A stretch of 64,000 nucleotides of DNA from Jejuia rubra (GTDB lineage: Bacteria > Bacteroidota > Bacteroidia > Flavobacteriales > Flavobacteriaceae). This document shows positions 44,477 through 52,591 of the stretch, one piece after another. The notes under the pieces were generated by a model. It saw only the letters and a program-made list of their open reading frames with translations, was not told the DNA's origin and searched no databases. The DNA lies in the NCBI RefSeq assembly GCF_042684665.1, contig NZ_JBHULY010000019.1, positions 115,080 through 179,079 on the forward strand. Direction: 5' to 3'. Within the stretch, counting starts at the first letter, position 1. Each line of letters opens with the position of its first letter. The position numbers and the translations under genes are program-made.

Positions 44477-46573
44477 ATGAAGCAACTTGTAGCCCTATTT
44501 CTCATCTTACTTAATTGTTTCGCATTTGCGCAGGATGATGGCACCTACGAAAAGCCACCTGTTTTTCCGGAATGTTCAGATGTAACTTTGGATTCCTTGC
44601 AAAACTGTTTCGATATAAACGTATTTCAGCGAATCAAAAAGAACTTTCAAGTTCCCGATGATGTAGCAAAGGATAAATATAAGGGAGAAGTTGTTGTTCT
44701 TTTTGAGGTTGATACTACTGGGCAATTTAGGGTGATTTATGTTGATGCCATGTATGATGAACTAAAACAGGAAGCTCGGCGTGTATTTACATCCTTTCCC
44801 AAAGTAAAACCAGCAACTTATAGCGGCAGGAAAACCTTCAAGCAATATGCTATGCCGATCCGAATTCCATTGGAGGATTTCAAACTGGCAAAATCTAGTG
44901 ATTTGGCAGAGGAAAACGAAATTGCAAAAATTGAAGCCGAGGCCAAACGGGAGTTTGACAGCGTCAATAAAGGCTTAAGGCCTTTTTCCAATAAAAGGCT
45001 TTCCAGTCAATTAAATATTCAATTTAATCATAGCGACTATGCCCGTTTCGATAGGGCAATAAATCTTGTTGGCACCAACAGCCACACGGCTTCAAAACCA
45101 TTGCTGTATGCTGACGTAGCCAGATATCATGATTTTAATGCCGAACAGGAGGCCTTGGAACGCGAAACCAACACATTTGCTGGGAGAAAGTGGTGGAATG
45201 AACATTTGGTGCGTGTGGAAGGCAAAGACTATTGGTTTACTATTGACCCTATTTTTGACCTTCAGTCTGGGAGTGAATCTGTAGTGGGCAGTACTTATAA
45301 TAATACCCGTGGGGTTTTAGTGCAAGGAGGTTTGGGCAAAAAATTTAATTTTTATTCCACCATTTTTGAAAGTCAAGGGCGGTTTGCGGATTACGTGAAT
45401 CGTTATTCAGAAAGTCTAAAGGCTTTTGGACCAGACCCTGCCATTATTCCGGGACGGGGTATTGCAAAGCGTTTTAAAAGTGATTCGTATGATTACCCGG
45501 TAGCAGAGGCTTATTTATCTTATTCGCCTGCAAAATTTTTGAATGTACAATTTGGGCACGGGAAGAATTTTATTGGTGATGGGTATCGGTCACTGTTATT
45601 GAGCGACGTGACGAGTCCGCACCCATTCCTCAAAATCAACACCAAATTCTGGAAAATAAAATATACCAATACCTTTATGTGGATGAAGGATGTGCGGGAT
45701 GCTGTGGTTCAGGATAAAGCTTTTTTAACCAAATATGTTGCCAATCACTATTTAAGCTGGAATGTTTCAAAACGCTTAAATATAGGTTTGTTTGAGTCTG
45801 TGTTGTGGACCAATAGCAACGATAGGGGCTTCGATATTAATTATTTGAATCCTATTATTTTTTATCGCGCTATTGAGTTTGAAACGGGCCAAGGTGCTGG
45901 TAATGCGCTGTTGGGAGCTTCGGCTAAATACAAGTTTTGCGATAATGTCAATGCGTACGGTCAGTTTATTTTGGATGAATTTTCACTAGGAGATATCAGG
46001 GGAGGTGAAAGAAGCTGGAAAAACAAGTACGGCTATCAGCTAGGGGTCAAATATTATGATGCCTTTAAGGTGAAGAATTTGATGTTGCAACTGGAATACA
46101 ACCGTGTGCGCCCTTATACGTATTCGCATAATACTATTGTGCTGAACTATGGCCACAACAACCAACCTTTGGCCCATTTATGGGGTGCCAATTTTAGTGA
46201 AACCATTTTGATCGGTCGTTACCGATGGAAACGATGGTTTGGGGATGCAAAATTTATTTTTGGAACCCGAGGCTTTGATTACAACGAAGGCATGGACAAT
46301 TTTAGCTATGGGGAAGATATCTATAGGGACTACAACGATAGGCCTTTTGATACAGGTGTTGAAATTGGTCAGGGCATCAACACGAAAACCTTTTACGCTA
46401 ATTTACAGGCAGGCTATCTCATTAATCCCGCATCCAATATGAAGATTTTTACCGATATCACGGTTAGAAATTTTAACCCCGATGCTACCACGGCTACAAC
46501 ATTTGAAAACAACACCTTCTGGTTGAACTTCGGGATAAGAACGGACTTGTTTAATTGGTACTTTGATTTTTAA
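44477..46573 (+). CDS. Outer-membrane barrel protein with N-terminal TonB-type domain, RemB-like
   Basis: The ATG at 44477 opens a signal peptide (1-19, ending CFAFAQ), so upstream in-frame codons from 44351 are not used. The 698-residue protein has a domain at about 25-135 that resembles the TonB C-terminal modules of the two preceding genes (PPVFPECSD, a second cysteine, EVVVLFEVDTTGQ, FPKVKP, YAMPIRIP). A charged linker follows, then a long strand-rich barrel from about 170 with GHGKNFIGDGYRSLLLSD and a C-terminal WYFDF outer-membrane signature. This fits the gliding-motility protein RemB of Flavobacteriia, a protein tied to surface adhesin and polysaccharide function. The RemB name is from recalled family resemblance and is moderately certain. 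Confidence 0.78.
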   Translation: MKQLVALFLILLNCFAFAQDDGTYEKPPVFPECSDVTLDSLQNCFDINVFQRIKKNFQVPDDVAKDKYKGEVVVLFEVDTTGQFRVIYVDAMYDELKQEARRVFTSFPKVKPATYSGRKTFKQYAMPIRIPLEDFKLAKSSDLAEENEIAKIEAEAKREFDSVNKGLRPFSNKRLSSQLNIQFNHSDYARFDRAINLVGTNSHTASKPLLYADVARYHDFNAEQEALERETNTFAGRKWWNEHLVRVEGKDYWFTIDPIFDLQSGSESVVGSTYNNTRGVLVQGGLGKKFNFYSTIFESQGRFADYVNRYSESLKAFGPDPAIIPGRGIAKRFKSDSYDYPVAEAYLSYSPAKFLNVQFGHGKNFIGDGYRSLLLSDVTSPHPFLKINTKFWKIKYTNTFMWMKDVRDAVVQDKAFLTKYVANHYLSWNVSKRLNIGLFESVLWTNSNDRGFDINYLNPIIFYRAIEFETGQGAGNALLGASAKYKFCDNVNAYGQFILDEFSLGDIRGGERSWKNKYGYQLGVKYYDAFKVKNLMLQLEYNRVRPYTYSHNTIVLNYGHNNQPLAHLWGANFSETILIGRYRWKRWFGDAKFIFGTRGFDYNEGMDNFSYGEDIYRDYNDRPFDTGVEIGQGINTKTFYANLQAGYLINPASNMKIFTDITVRNFNPDATTATTFENNTFWLNFGIRTDLFNWYFDF

Positions 46574-46954
46574 TGTAACTCAATTTTGGGAAGCCTTTTA
46601 GGCGAACTCAAAATTGTAAGTTGAATTCTTGCCTGCTGGCAAGCAGGAATCCCGATGACTATCGGGATCTCATTTTGGAATAACGCAAATTCGTGCTGAA
46701 CTGTCACACTGAGCTGAGTAGAGGGCCACAACGTTGCATTGCCAAAAATAATCTGTTAAATTTTAAAAACTACCAAAAACCTGATATTTATCATAAAAAC
46801 ACATGTCTTTTCTGACGTATATTTACTACGTTATTTAGGAATAAATTCCTTCTTTAAAGTTTAACCGCTATACAACCCTCTCCATAGCGCATTTAAACCT
46901 ATAACTTCTCTCAAATAAAGCAGTATTTTTAAGTTGAAACAAAAAAATAAAACT
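46574..46954. repeat. Repeat-rich intergenic region before the frameshifted lipoprotein gene
   Basis: This 381-base gap has no supported gene. It holds CTTGCC (46628-46633) with GGCAAG (46638-46643), ATCCCGAT (46649-46656) with ATCGGGAT (46661-46668), and a GTCACACTGAGCTGAGTAGAG copy of the intergenic repeat near 46702-46722. From about 46740 it becomes AT-rich; no promoter with both elements was found. Confidence 0.7.
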
Positions 46955-47451
46955 ATGAAAAAAATAACCCTAATGACCGCCCTACTTTTAAGCGCATTTG
47001 TACTGACCACCACATGTTGCAACAAGGATGATGACAACTCAACCGACCCCATAGACCAACTGCCACCGGCTACACAGACCGGCGAGAATACCTTTGGCTA
47101 CTTAGTGAATGGAACACCCATTTCAATTACAAATACTAGAGAGCAAGTAGCTATCTATCAGCAAGGTCAACTTCAGTTTGGAGGGGGGGCGTTAATATAA
47201 ATATTGTTGATCCACTTGAAATTAATACTCAATATGAATTAATTGATAGGGCAAGATACCAAGTAGACCCCAATCCGCAATTAGGTTGCAGTTATCAATT
47301 TGAAGACACATTAGCAGGCATCCTAGTGTTTTCTAAAATAGATAGAGTAAACTATATTATTTCTGGCACTTTTGAATTTTCAACAGTCACCGATAATTGC
47401 GAAACCATAGAGATCACCAATGGCCGTTTCGATATGAAATACATCCCTTAA
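46955..47451 (+). pseudogene. Small lipoprotein interrupted at a G7 tract
   Basis: The ATG at 46955 starts a lipoprotein signal (LTTTCC near residue 18-19) followed by an Asp/Asn-rich stretch and the segment ENTFGYLVNGTPI, typical of small uncharacterised Bacteroidota lipoproteins. In the given sequence the frame stops at 47200. If the run of seven G at 47183-47189 had eight, the frame would continue as GGVNINIVDPLEINTQYEL to a stop at 47449-47451, giving 165 residues with a final GRFDMKYIP. That downstream part is rich in sensible strand-forming sequence and a Cys pair, so one gene was split by a single base. It may be a sequencing error, a real decay, or a slippage switch. Function unknown. 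Confidence 0.8.
47183..47189 (+). repeat. G7 homopolymer at the frameshift point
   Basis: Seven G in a row sit exactly where the two halves of the lipoprotein gene change frame. Homopolymer G runs are prone both to slippage in the cell and to miscalling. Confidence 0.9.
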
Positions 47452-47484
47452 CATAAACTATTAACATATTAATTCATTTTTATC

Positions 47485-49554
47485 ATGAAAAAACGACTCG
47501 TTTTTACACTGCTCTGTATTGCCTTTTTTTACGGCAATACACAAAACAACAGCTACTACAACCGTATGCAGCACATCTTTGGTAATATTGATAAAACCAA
47601 GGTGTCCACCGGCTATTTAAAGGAATTTGGCATTCGTTTTAATGAGACAGAAGCCTATAATGGCGTCATAAGTTCCAATAATCTAGTGGATAAAAGCCAG
47701 TGGCAATCCCTGTACAGTTCGCTTTACACCATGCGCATAGGTACGGTAGCTCAAAATATGACCGCACCAGATGTGGTGTTTGATAACCTAAAAACCCAAC
47801 AAACCAATAGTACCGAAGATGTGTTGCTGGCGGCACAATATTATAATTACCAACAGTACAAAGCCAATGCGGTAAGCAATGGGGATGTTACGGTAAGCAA
47901 CGATCGTATTTATGATGTGTCTGGGAGAAACCCTTACGATATCAAGACCATTTTTGGTGTAGCTCCCCTAAAAAACCAATTGCAGGGAGATACGTTTAGC
48001 TTTAAACTGCCGAGTAGTTTGGTATACACCAATTCTGGATTGACCTTAAGCCAAGTGCAAATAGATTTTGATAACGGACAAGGTTACCAAACCGTCGCCT
48101 TGAATACGGCTAAGACTATAAGCTTCACCTCTGGAGGCGAAAAAGAACTTAAGGTAAAGTTTGTATATAGCGGTGGACCAACCTTATACAGTCATTCTAA
48201 AATTTGGGTGGATTATATAGCCCCTCAGGGTGGGCTTTTTGCACGTTTTAATGGTACTGGTACTGATGTTATTTTTAATAGACAGCCTATAACAGGTAAT
48301 ACATGGCAAGGTATAGCAGGTACGGCTTTGGTTACGGTTGAATTGGCTCCAGGACATACCCAGGTCACTAAGCCCTTAATCGTAGTAGAAGGTTTTGACC
48401 CTGATGGTGGTTTTGATTATTTTGATTTAGTAAATAGTTTCACTGGCGATCCAGGAACATTGAATATCGATATTGATCCAACAGCAACTGTTTATACACT
48501 TAATGATGCCATCGAAGATGAAGATTACGATTTAGTATTTGTAGATTTTGTAAACGGTACCGATTATATACAACGTAATGCCTATGTAGTAGAAGCAGTT
48601 ATTGATTGGATTAACGGTTTAAAGGGAAGCAGTACGGAGCAAAATGTGGTATTGGGCATGAGTATGGGCGGTTTAATAGCCCGTTACGCCCTGCGCCATA
48701 TGGAGATAGATGGAGACCCAAATACCAACCACGATACCAAACTGTACATCAGCCATGATGCCCCGCATCAAGGAGCTAATGTGCCTTTGGCTTATCAAGC
48801 TATGGTAAGGCATTTGGTGGGAGAGGAAATAAGTCTGCCGGTGTTTCTTAGCTTATTTGATGTCAACATAGAAGATATATCGGATTTTATTCCAGAATTA
48901 GAAGATGGGATGGCATTGTTACAGACGCCAGCGGCGCAACAAATGTTGGTGTATCAGCTACAAGGTACAGGTAATGGTGTTTCCGTAAATAACAACACTT
49001 TATTTAACGGTTTTTCAACAGAATTATCGAATATGGGGTATCCTTCACAGGGCGGGATTCGCAACATCGCCATAGCCAATGGCTCAGAATGCGGTACGCC
49101 CTTGGGGTTTGATGCATATGATACCTTGGTGGATATGAATATAAACGTCGACTTGCCTTTTTTTGTAACTAATTTTCTTTTGGAAAACATAAATAGTTTG
49201 TCTGTAAACCCACTTAAAACAATAAGTTCTGCGTTATCTACGGATACCGATATTAAAGCACAGTTTAATTTAAAGGCATTGCCTAATCAGCAATCCAAAC
49301 AAATATACAAAGGGAAAATTTTTATAGAGAAAACAATATTGTTTTTAATCACTGTGCAAGAACCTTTAATTGATGAGGAAACACTTAATTCTTCATCAAA
49401 TATGTTGCCTTTGGATAATGCTGGTGGTGGGATATACAATATAGATACATTTGTTGTCTTGCCTCCAGAAATGGATGCATATGTTTTGGAACGTGAATTT
49501 AACTTTGTCCCTACCTATAGTAGTTTGTATCAGTGCGGGTCAGGAAACTATTGA
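47485..49554 (+). CDS. Secreted alpha/beta hydrolase, N-terminal part (gene frameshifted)
   Basis: The 689-residue product starts with a signal peptide (1-19, FYGNTQN). It has an unclassified strand-rich N-terminal region (about 20-290) and an alpha/beta hydrolase domain from about 295, with the nucleophile elbow GMSMGG (Ser393), then ISHDAPHQGAN, as in PGAP1/lipase-like enzymes that deacylate lipids or act on esters. It ends at 49554 in CGSGNY. The natural continuation, TIDVGDLAKVYS and a type A sorting tail, lies in the next frame. Dropping one A from the AAA at 49545-49547 restores a single frame of 1049 residues up to 50635. The full protein would be a type IX-secreted hydrolase; its substrate is unknown. 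Confidence 0.82.
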   Translation: MKKRLVFTLLCIAFFYGNTQNNSYYNRMQHIFGNIDKTKVSTGYLKEFGIRFNETEAYNGVISSNNLVDKSQWQSLYSSLYTMRIGTVAQNMTAPDVVFDNLKTQQTNSTEDVLLAAQYYNYQQYKANAVSNGDVTVSNDRIYDVSGRNPYDIKTIFGVAPLKNQLQGDTFSFKLPSSLVYTNSGLTLSQVQIDFDNGQGYQTVALNTAKTISFTSGGEKELKVKFVYSGGPTLYSHSKIWVDYIAPQGGLFARFNGTGTDVIFNRQPITGNTWQGIAGTALVTVELAPGHTQVTKPLIVVEGFDPDGGFDYFDLVNSFTGDPGTLNIDIDPTATVYTLNDAIEDEDYDLVFVDFVNGTDYIQRNAYVVEAVIDWINGLKGSSTEQNVVLGMSMGGLIARYALRHMEIDGDPNTNHDTKLYISHDAPHQGANVPLAYQAMVRHLVGEEISLPVFLSLFDVNIEDISDFIPELEDGMALLQTPAAQQMLVYQLQGTGNGVSVNNNTLFNGFSTELSNMGYPSQGGIRNIAIANGSECGTPLGFDAYDTLVDMNINVDLPFFVTNFLLENINSLSVNPLKTISSALSTDTDIKAQFNLKALPNQQSKQIYKGKIFIEKTILFLITVQEPLIDEETLNSSSNMLPLDNAGGGIYNIDTFVVLPPEMDAYVLEREFNFVPTYSSLYQCGSGNY

Positions 49555-50635
49555 TGTGGGGGATTTAGCAAAGGTGTACTCTCCGCTTTCTCCACCTAAG
49601 GCACCAAAAAATACGCCGTTTGATAATTTTTTTACCAATGATATAACCAGCCAGCAACATATCCAGTTCACATTGGAAAATGGAAATTGGCTTATCGAAG
49701 AACTGGATAGTGATGATGACAAGGGCTTTTTTTCTTGTGCATCTAGCTGTTCGGAGGTTTTAGAATTCGAAATTAGTGGATCCAGTACGATTTGCCCTCC
49801 AGCATCAAAAATATATACTATAAGCAATATTTCCCAAAGTGCTTCTGTAACTTGGAGTATTTCACCAGCTAGCAAGTTTAGCTTGAGTGCGTCGGGGACA
49901 AGTGTTACCGTTGTCCCGATCACCACCAGTTTAGGTGTGGCAACCCTAGAAGCAACAATTAATACGGATTGTAATGATTTCATAACAATCGAAAAATCGA
50001 TATGGAGCGGTAAGCCCTCTTTTCCAAAGTTGATAACGAGTTCTGGGGTGCCTCTGGATGAATTCAATCTCCCTGCGGGTTGTGCTGATGGCAATACCTA
50101 TTGGAAATTTGAAACATGGAATGCTTCGGACCAAACCACACAATTTGAGTTTAATATTCTTGGAGGACCGGTGGTTACAAAAAATGTAATCAACGGCGAG
50201 GCAACCTTAACGGCTCAAGATCTTGGCATGATAAAAGGCCTAACATATGATGTTAAGGTAAGGCCTGTGAATGCTTGTGGCTCCCATTCTTTGGTGCCGA
50301 CGATAAAGCTTTATAACCCCACCGATTGTGAATGCGGTATTGGAATTAATTGTAATTTGATGAGGGCGGCAGGTAACGAAGATAAATATACTATTTATCC
50401 TAATCCGACTAATGATTATCTAACTGTTTTATGGACGGAAGAGCATTCCGATTTGATGACCAAAAAGTCTAGAGTGACAGCGGTACTCCTTGATATGAAA
50501 GGCGAGAAAAAAAAGCGTTTTACTATAAATGGTGTTGAAACTACAATTAGTGTTAAGGGTTTGCCCGAAGGGATTTATGTTCTTAAGATAAACCTTGGCG
50601 AGGCCATTGAAAGTCATTTGATTGCAATAAATTAG
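49451..50635 (+). CDS. C-terminal part of the frameshifted hydrolase, with type A type IX sorting domain
   Basis: This reading frame overlaps the preceding one by 104 bases; only the part from about 49546 (TIDVGDLAKVYS) is likely natural protein, the first 30 or so codons being an out-of-frame shadow. It encodes an immunoglobulin-like region (about 95-200 of this frame) and, at the end, YTIYPNPTNDYLTV, then GLPEGIYVLKI and a basic finish, which is the type A sorting domain (Por secretion tail) recognised by the type IX system. With no start signal of its own it is best read as the 3' half of the gene that begins at 47485. A hairpin follows the stop codon. Confidence 0.72.
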   Translation: MLSCLQKWMHMFWNVNLTLSLPIVVCISAGQETIDVGDLAKVYSPLSPPKAPKNTPFDNFFTNDITSQQHIQFTLENGNWLIEELDSDDDKGFFSCASSCSEVLEFEISGSSTICPPASKIYTISNISQSASVTWSISPASKFSLSASGTSVTVVPITTSLGVATLEATINTDCNDFITIEKSIWSGKPSFPKLITSSGVPLDEFNLPAGCADGNTYWKFETWNASDQTTQFEFNILGGPVVTKNVINGEATLTAQDLGMIKGLTYDVKVRPVNACGSHSLVPTIKLYNPTDCECGIGINCNLMRAAGNEDKYTIYPNPTNDYLTVLWTEEHSDLMTKKSRVTAVLLDMKGEKKKRFTINGVETTISVKGLPEGIYVLKINLGEAIESHLIAIN

Positions 50636-50643
50636 AGCAAAAC

Positions 50644-50669
50644 AGAGAGCAGGTTTTAACCTGCTCTCT
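50644..50669. terminator. Hairpin after the hydrolase gene
   Basis: AGAGAGCAGGTT at 50644-50655 pairs with AACCTGCTCTCT at 50658-50669. The following T tract is weak (ACTTAATTTTA), but the long stem just after the stop codon suits a terminator. Confidence 0.7.
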
Positions 50670-50719
50670 ACTTAATTTTAATAAAAACCTATGCACTTTC
50701 ATTAAAACATTGTTATACA

Positions 50720-50750
50720 TTGCTCAAACAAGTTTTATAAAGTATCTTTG
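50720..50750 (+). promoter_or_regulatory. Promoter of the haem O synthase gene
   Basis: TTG at 50720-50722, a 20-base spacer and TATCTTTG at 50743-50750 match the Bacteroidota consensus. The first codon (TTG) is 34 bases downstream. Confidence 0.75.
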
Positions 50751-50784
50751 CACTCGCATTTCAAAGCGGTAAAGCACAGAAACT

Positions 50785-51681
50785 TTGGGCAGAGCAAAAT
50801 CGGTAACAGCATCACCTTCTATCATCTCTGATTTTAAGGAAATCACAAAGATGCGCTTGGCATTAAGTGTGGTGTTTTCTTCCTTGGCTGGCTACCTTTT
50901 GGGCGTGGAATCCATGGATTTCAAAACCTTGATTTTATTAGCGCTTGGAGGCTATTTTATGGTAGGTGCATCAAACGCATACAATCAAATCATTGAAAAG
51001 GACTTGGATGCCTTGATGGAGCGTACCAAAAACCGCCCAATTCCCGCAGGACGTATGTCGGTAACTACGGCTTTTATTATTGCGTCTATTTTTACCTTAC
51101 TCGGCATTATTATTTTATATACGATTAATAAGCAGACCGCCATGTTTGGTGCGATTTCGATCTTTTTATACACTTGCGCTTATACGCCCCTTAAAACTAA
51201 AACACCGTTGGCTGTATTTGTAGGTGCTATTCCTGGAGCTATCCCTTTTATGCTGGGATGGGTAGCGGCTACGGATGACTTTGGGATTGAGCCCGGTACG
51301 CTGTTCGCTTTGCAATTCTTTTGGCAGTTCCCTCATTTTTGGGCTATTGGATGGTTTTTGTTCAAGGATTATGAAAAGGCTGGATTTTATATGTTGCCCA
51401 CTGGGAAACAGGATAAGGGTACAGCAGTGCAAACGATAATGTACACCATTTGGACTTTAGCGGTTTCCATAATTCCTGTTTTTGGATTTACCGGAACATT
51501 GCAATTGTCCATTGTGGCCGCAATAGTGGTATTTCTTTTGGGCATTTGGTTTTTGTATTACGCAATTCGGCTATTTAAGGAGATGACAGAAAAGGCGGCA
51601 CGGCGGTTGATGATCGTTAGTGTGTCCTATATTTCATTGGTGCAAATAGTTTACGTTATTGATAAATTTTTGAGCAGTTGA
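50785..51681 (+). CDS. cyoE: Protohaem IX farnesyltransferase (haem O synthase)
   Basis: The 298-residue UbiA-family membrane enzyme attaches a farnesyl chain to haem B to make haem O, the precursor of haem A for the oxidase. It has about eight or nine helices, the first Asp-rich motif NAYNQIIEKDLDALMERT with KNRPIPAG, and the second YEKAGFYMLP. A TTG start is used, since the first ATG at 50851 would remove the conserved DFKEITKMR opening. It heads the second respiratory cluster. Also called CtaB. The haem A synthase gene is not in the window. Confidence 0.95.
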   Translation: MGRAKSVTASPSIISDFKEITKMRLALSVVFSSLAGYLLGVESMDFKTLILLALGGYFMVGASNAYNQIIEKDLDALMERTKNRPIPAGRMSVTTAFIIASIFTLLGIIILYTINKQTAMFGAISIFLYTCAYTPLKTKTPLAVFVGAIPGAIPFMLGWVAATDDFGIEPGTLFALQFFWQFPHFWAIGWFLFKDYEKAGFYMLPTGKQDKGTAVQTIMYTIWTLAVSIIPVFGFTGTLQLSIVAAIVVFLLGIWFLYYAIRLFKEMTEKAARRLMIVSVSYISLVQIVYVIDKFLSS

Positions 51682-51693
51682 CAAGAAATATAA

Positions 51694-51784
51694 ATGTCAT
51701 ATTGAGCGCTCCCGATAGTTATCGGGACGAAATGCTTTTTAACAGAGGATTTATTAAGGCCTTCGACTGCGCTCAGGCTGACAA
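51694..51784. repeat. Composite palindromic repeat between cyoE and the subunit III gene
   Basis: TCCCGATA (51710-51717) pairs with TATCGGGA (51720-51727), flanked by GTCATATTGAGCGC on the left and, inverted, GACTGCGCTCAGGCTGACA on the right (about 51764-51782), making a long imperfect hairpin. The inner hairpin and GCGC flank equal the copy at 17938-17959. Confidence 0.72.
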
Positions 51785-51825
51785 CTAAAATTATGGGCAG
51801 TATAAAAAATATAATTTTAAGTTAA

Positions 51826-52407
51826 ATGGATTTAACCCAAGGTACCCCAAAGGAAAAGAATGAACGCGCTAAGAAAATGATGCTATGGTTTGGCATTATT
51901 TCCTTGATTATGTCTTTCGCTGGATGGACCAGCGCTTTTGTAGTAAGTAGTTCGAGACCGGACTGGCTGAAGGATTTTCAATTGCCGGATGCATTTATCA
52001 TCAGTACGGTGGTCATTATTATCAGTAGTGTGTCCTTTATTTTGGCCAAGCGCACCTTAAAACAGGGCAATTACAAAGCTACTTCATTGTGGCTATTTGT
52101 AACTTTGATTTTAGGTGTGGTATTTATAATGAATCAATTTTCTGGTTTTCAGCAGATTATTGATATGGGCTATAATTTTACAGGGCCAACTAGTAATGTG
52201 ACGATGTCCTATATTTATTTAATCGCTGTGGTCCATATTGCGCATGTTGTGGTTGGGTTAATTTGTCTAATGGTTGTAATTTATAATCATTTTAAACAAA
52301 AGTATAATTCTGAAAATATGCTTGGCTTTGAGCTGGCGGCTACGTTTTGGCATTTTATTGATATTCTTTGGATTTATCTCTTTTTGTTTCTGTATTTTGT
52401 GAGGTAG
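51826..52407 (+). CDS. Cytochrome c oxidase subunit III (short form)
   Basis: The 193-residue protein has five hydrophobic helices and ends LGFELAATFWHFIDILWIYLF, the conserved subunit III signature with its Trp-His pair. The size matches the shorter CyoC/CtaE-like members that occur in pairs in Bacteroidota. It would be a structural membrane subunit of the oxidase encoded by coxA-coxB. A second, longer subunit III gene follows 184 bases downstream after a repeat element. Confidence 0.92.
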   Translation: MDLTQGTPKEKNERAKKMMLWFGIISLIMSFAGWTSAFVVSSSRPDWLKDFQLPDAFIISTVVIIISSVSFILAKRTLKQGNYKATSLWLFVTLILGVVFIMNQFSGFQQIIDMGYNFTGPTSNVTMSYIYLIAVVHIAHVVVGLICLMVVIYNHFKQKYNSENMLGFELAATFWHFIDILWIYLFLFLYFVR

Positions 52408-52414
52408 AAGAAAT

Positions 52415-52507
52415 GCCCCACCTGACACCTCCCCAAAGGGAAGGCAAATGGAACGGAGTGGTGCGTAATCTTTGGAGTTCCTCCCCTTTGGGGAGGTTAG
52501 GAGGGGC
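52415..52507. repeat. Long inverted repeat between the two subunit III genes
   Basis: ACCTCCCC at 52427-52434 pairs with GGGGAGGT at 52490-52497 and the outer GCCCC with GGGGC; CTCCCC and GGGGAG at 52481-52495 also make a small hairpin with AAAGGG/CCCTTT symmetry. This CCTCCCCAAAG family is different from the CCCGATA family. Confidence 0.7.
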
Positions 52508-52556
52508 CGTTATCTTATTTTTTAAGTGTGATATTTCGTTAGATGAATAAATTGAT

Positions 52557-52564
52557 TATTTTTG
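52557..52564 (+). promoter_or_regulatory. Candidate -7 element before the long subunit III gene
   Basis: TATTTTTG matches TAnnTTTG and lies 27 bases before the start codon. The upstream element is only TTTCG, so support is partial. Confidence 0.4.
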
Positions 52565-52591
52565 TGCAACTTTTAACAACAACCAGAATTT

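Noticed and set aside
49540..50094. A 184-codon open frame on the - strand under the hydrolase C-terminal region
   Set aside because: The + strand encodes immunoglobulin-like and sorting-tail sequence here; the antisense frame shows no family features.
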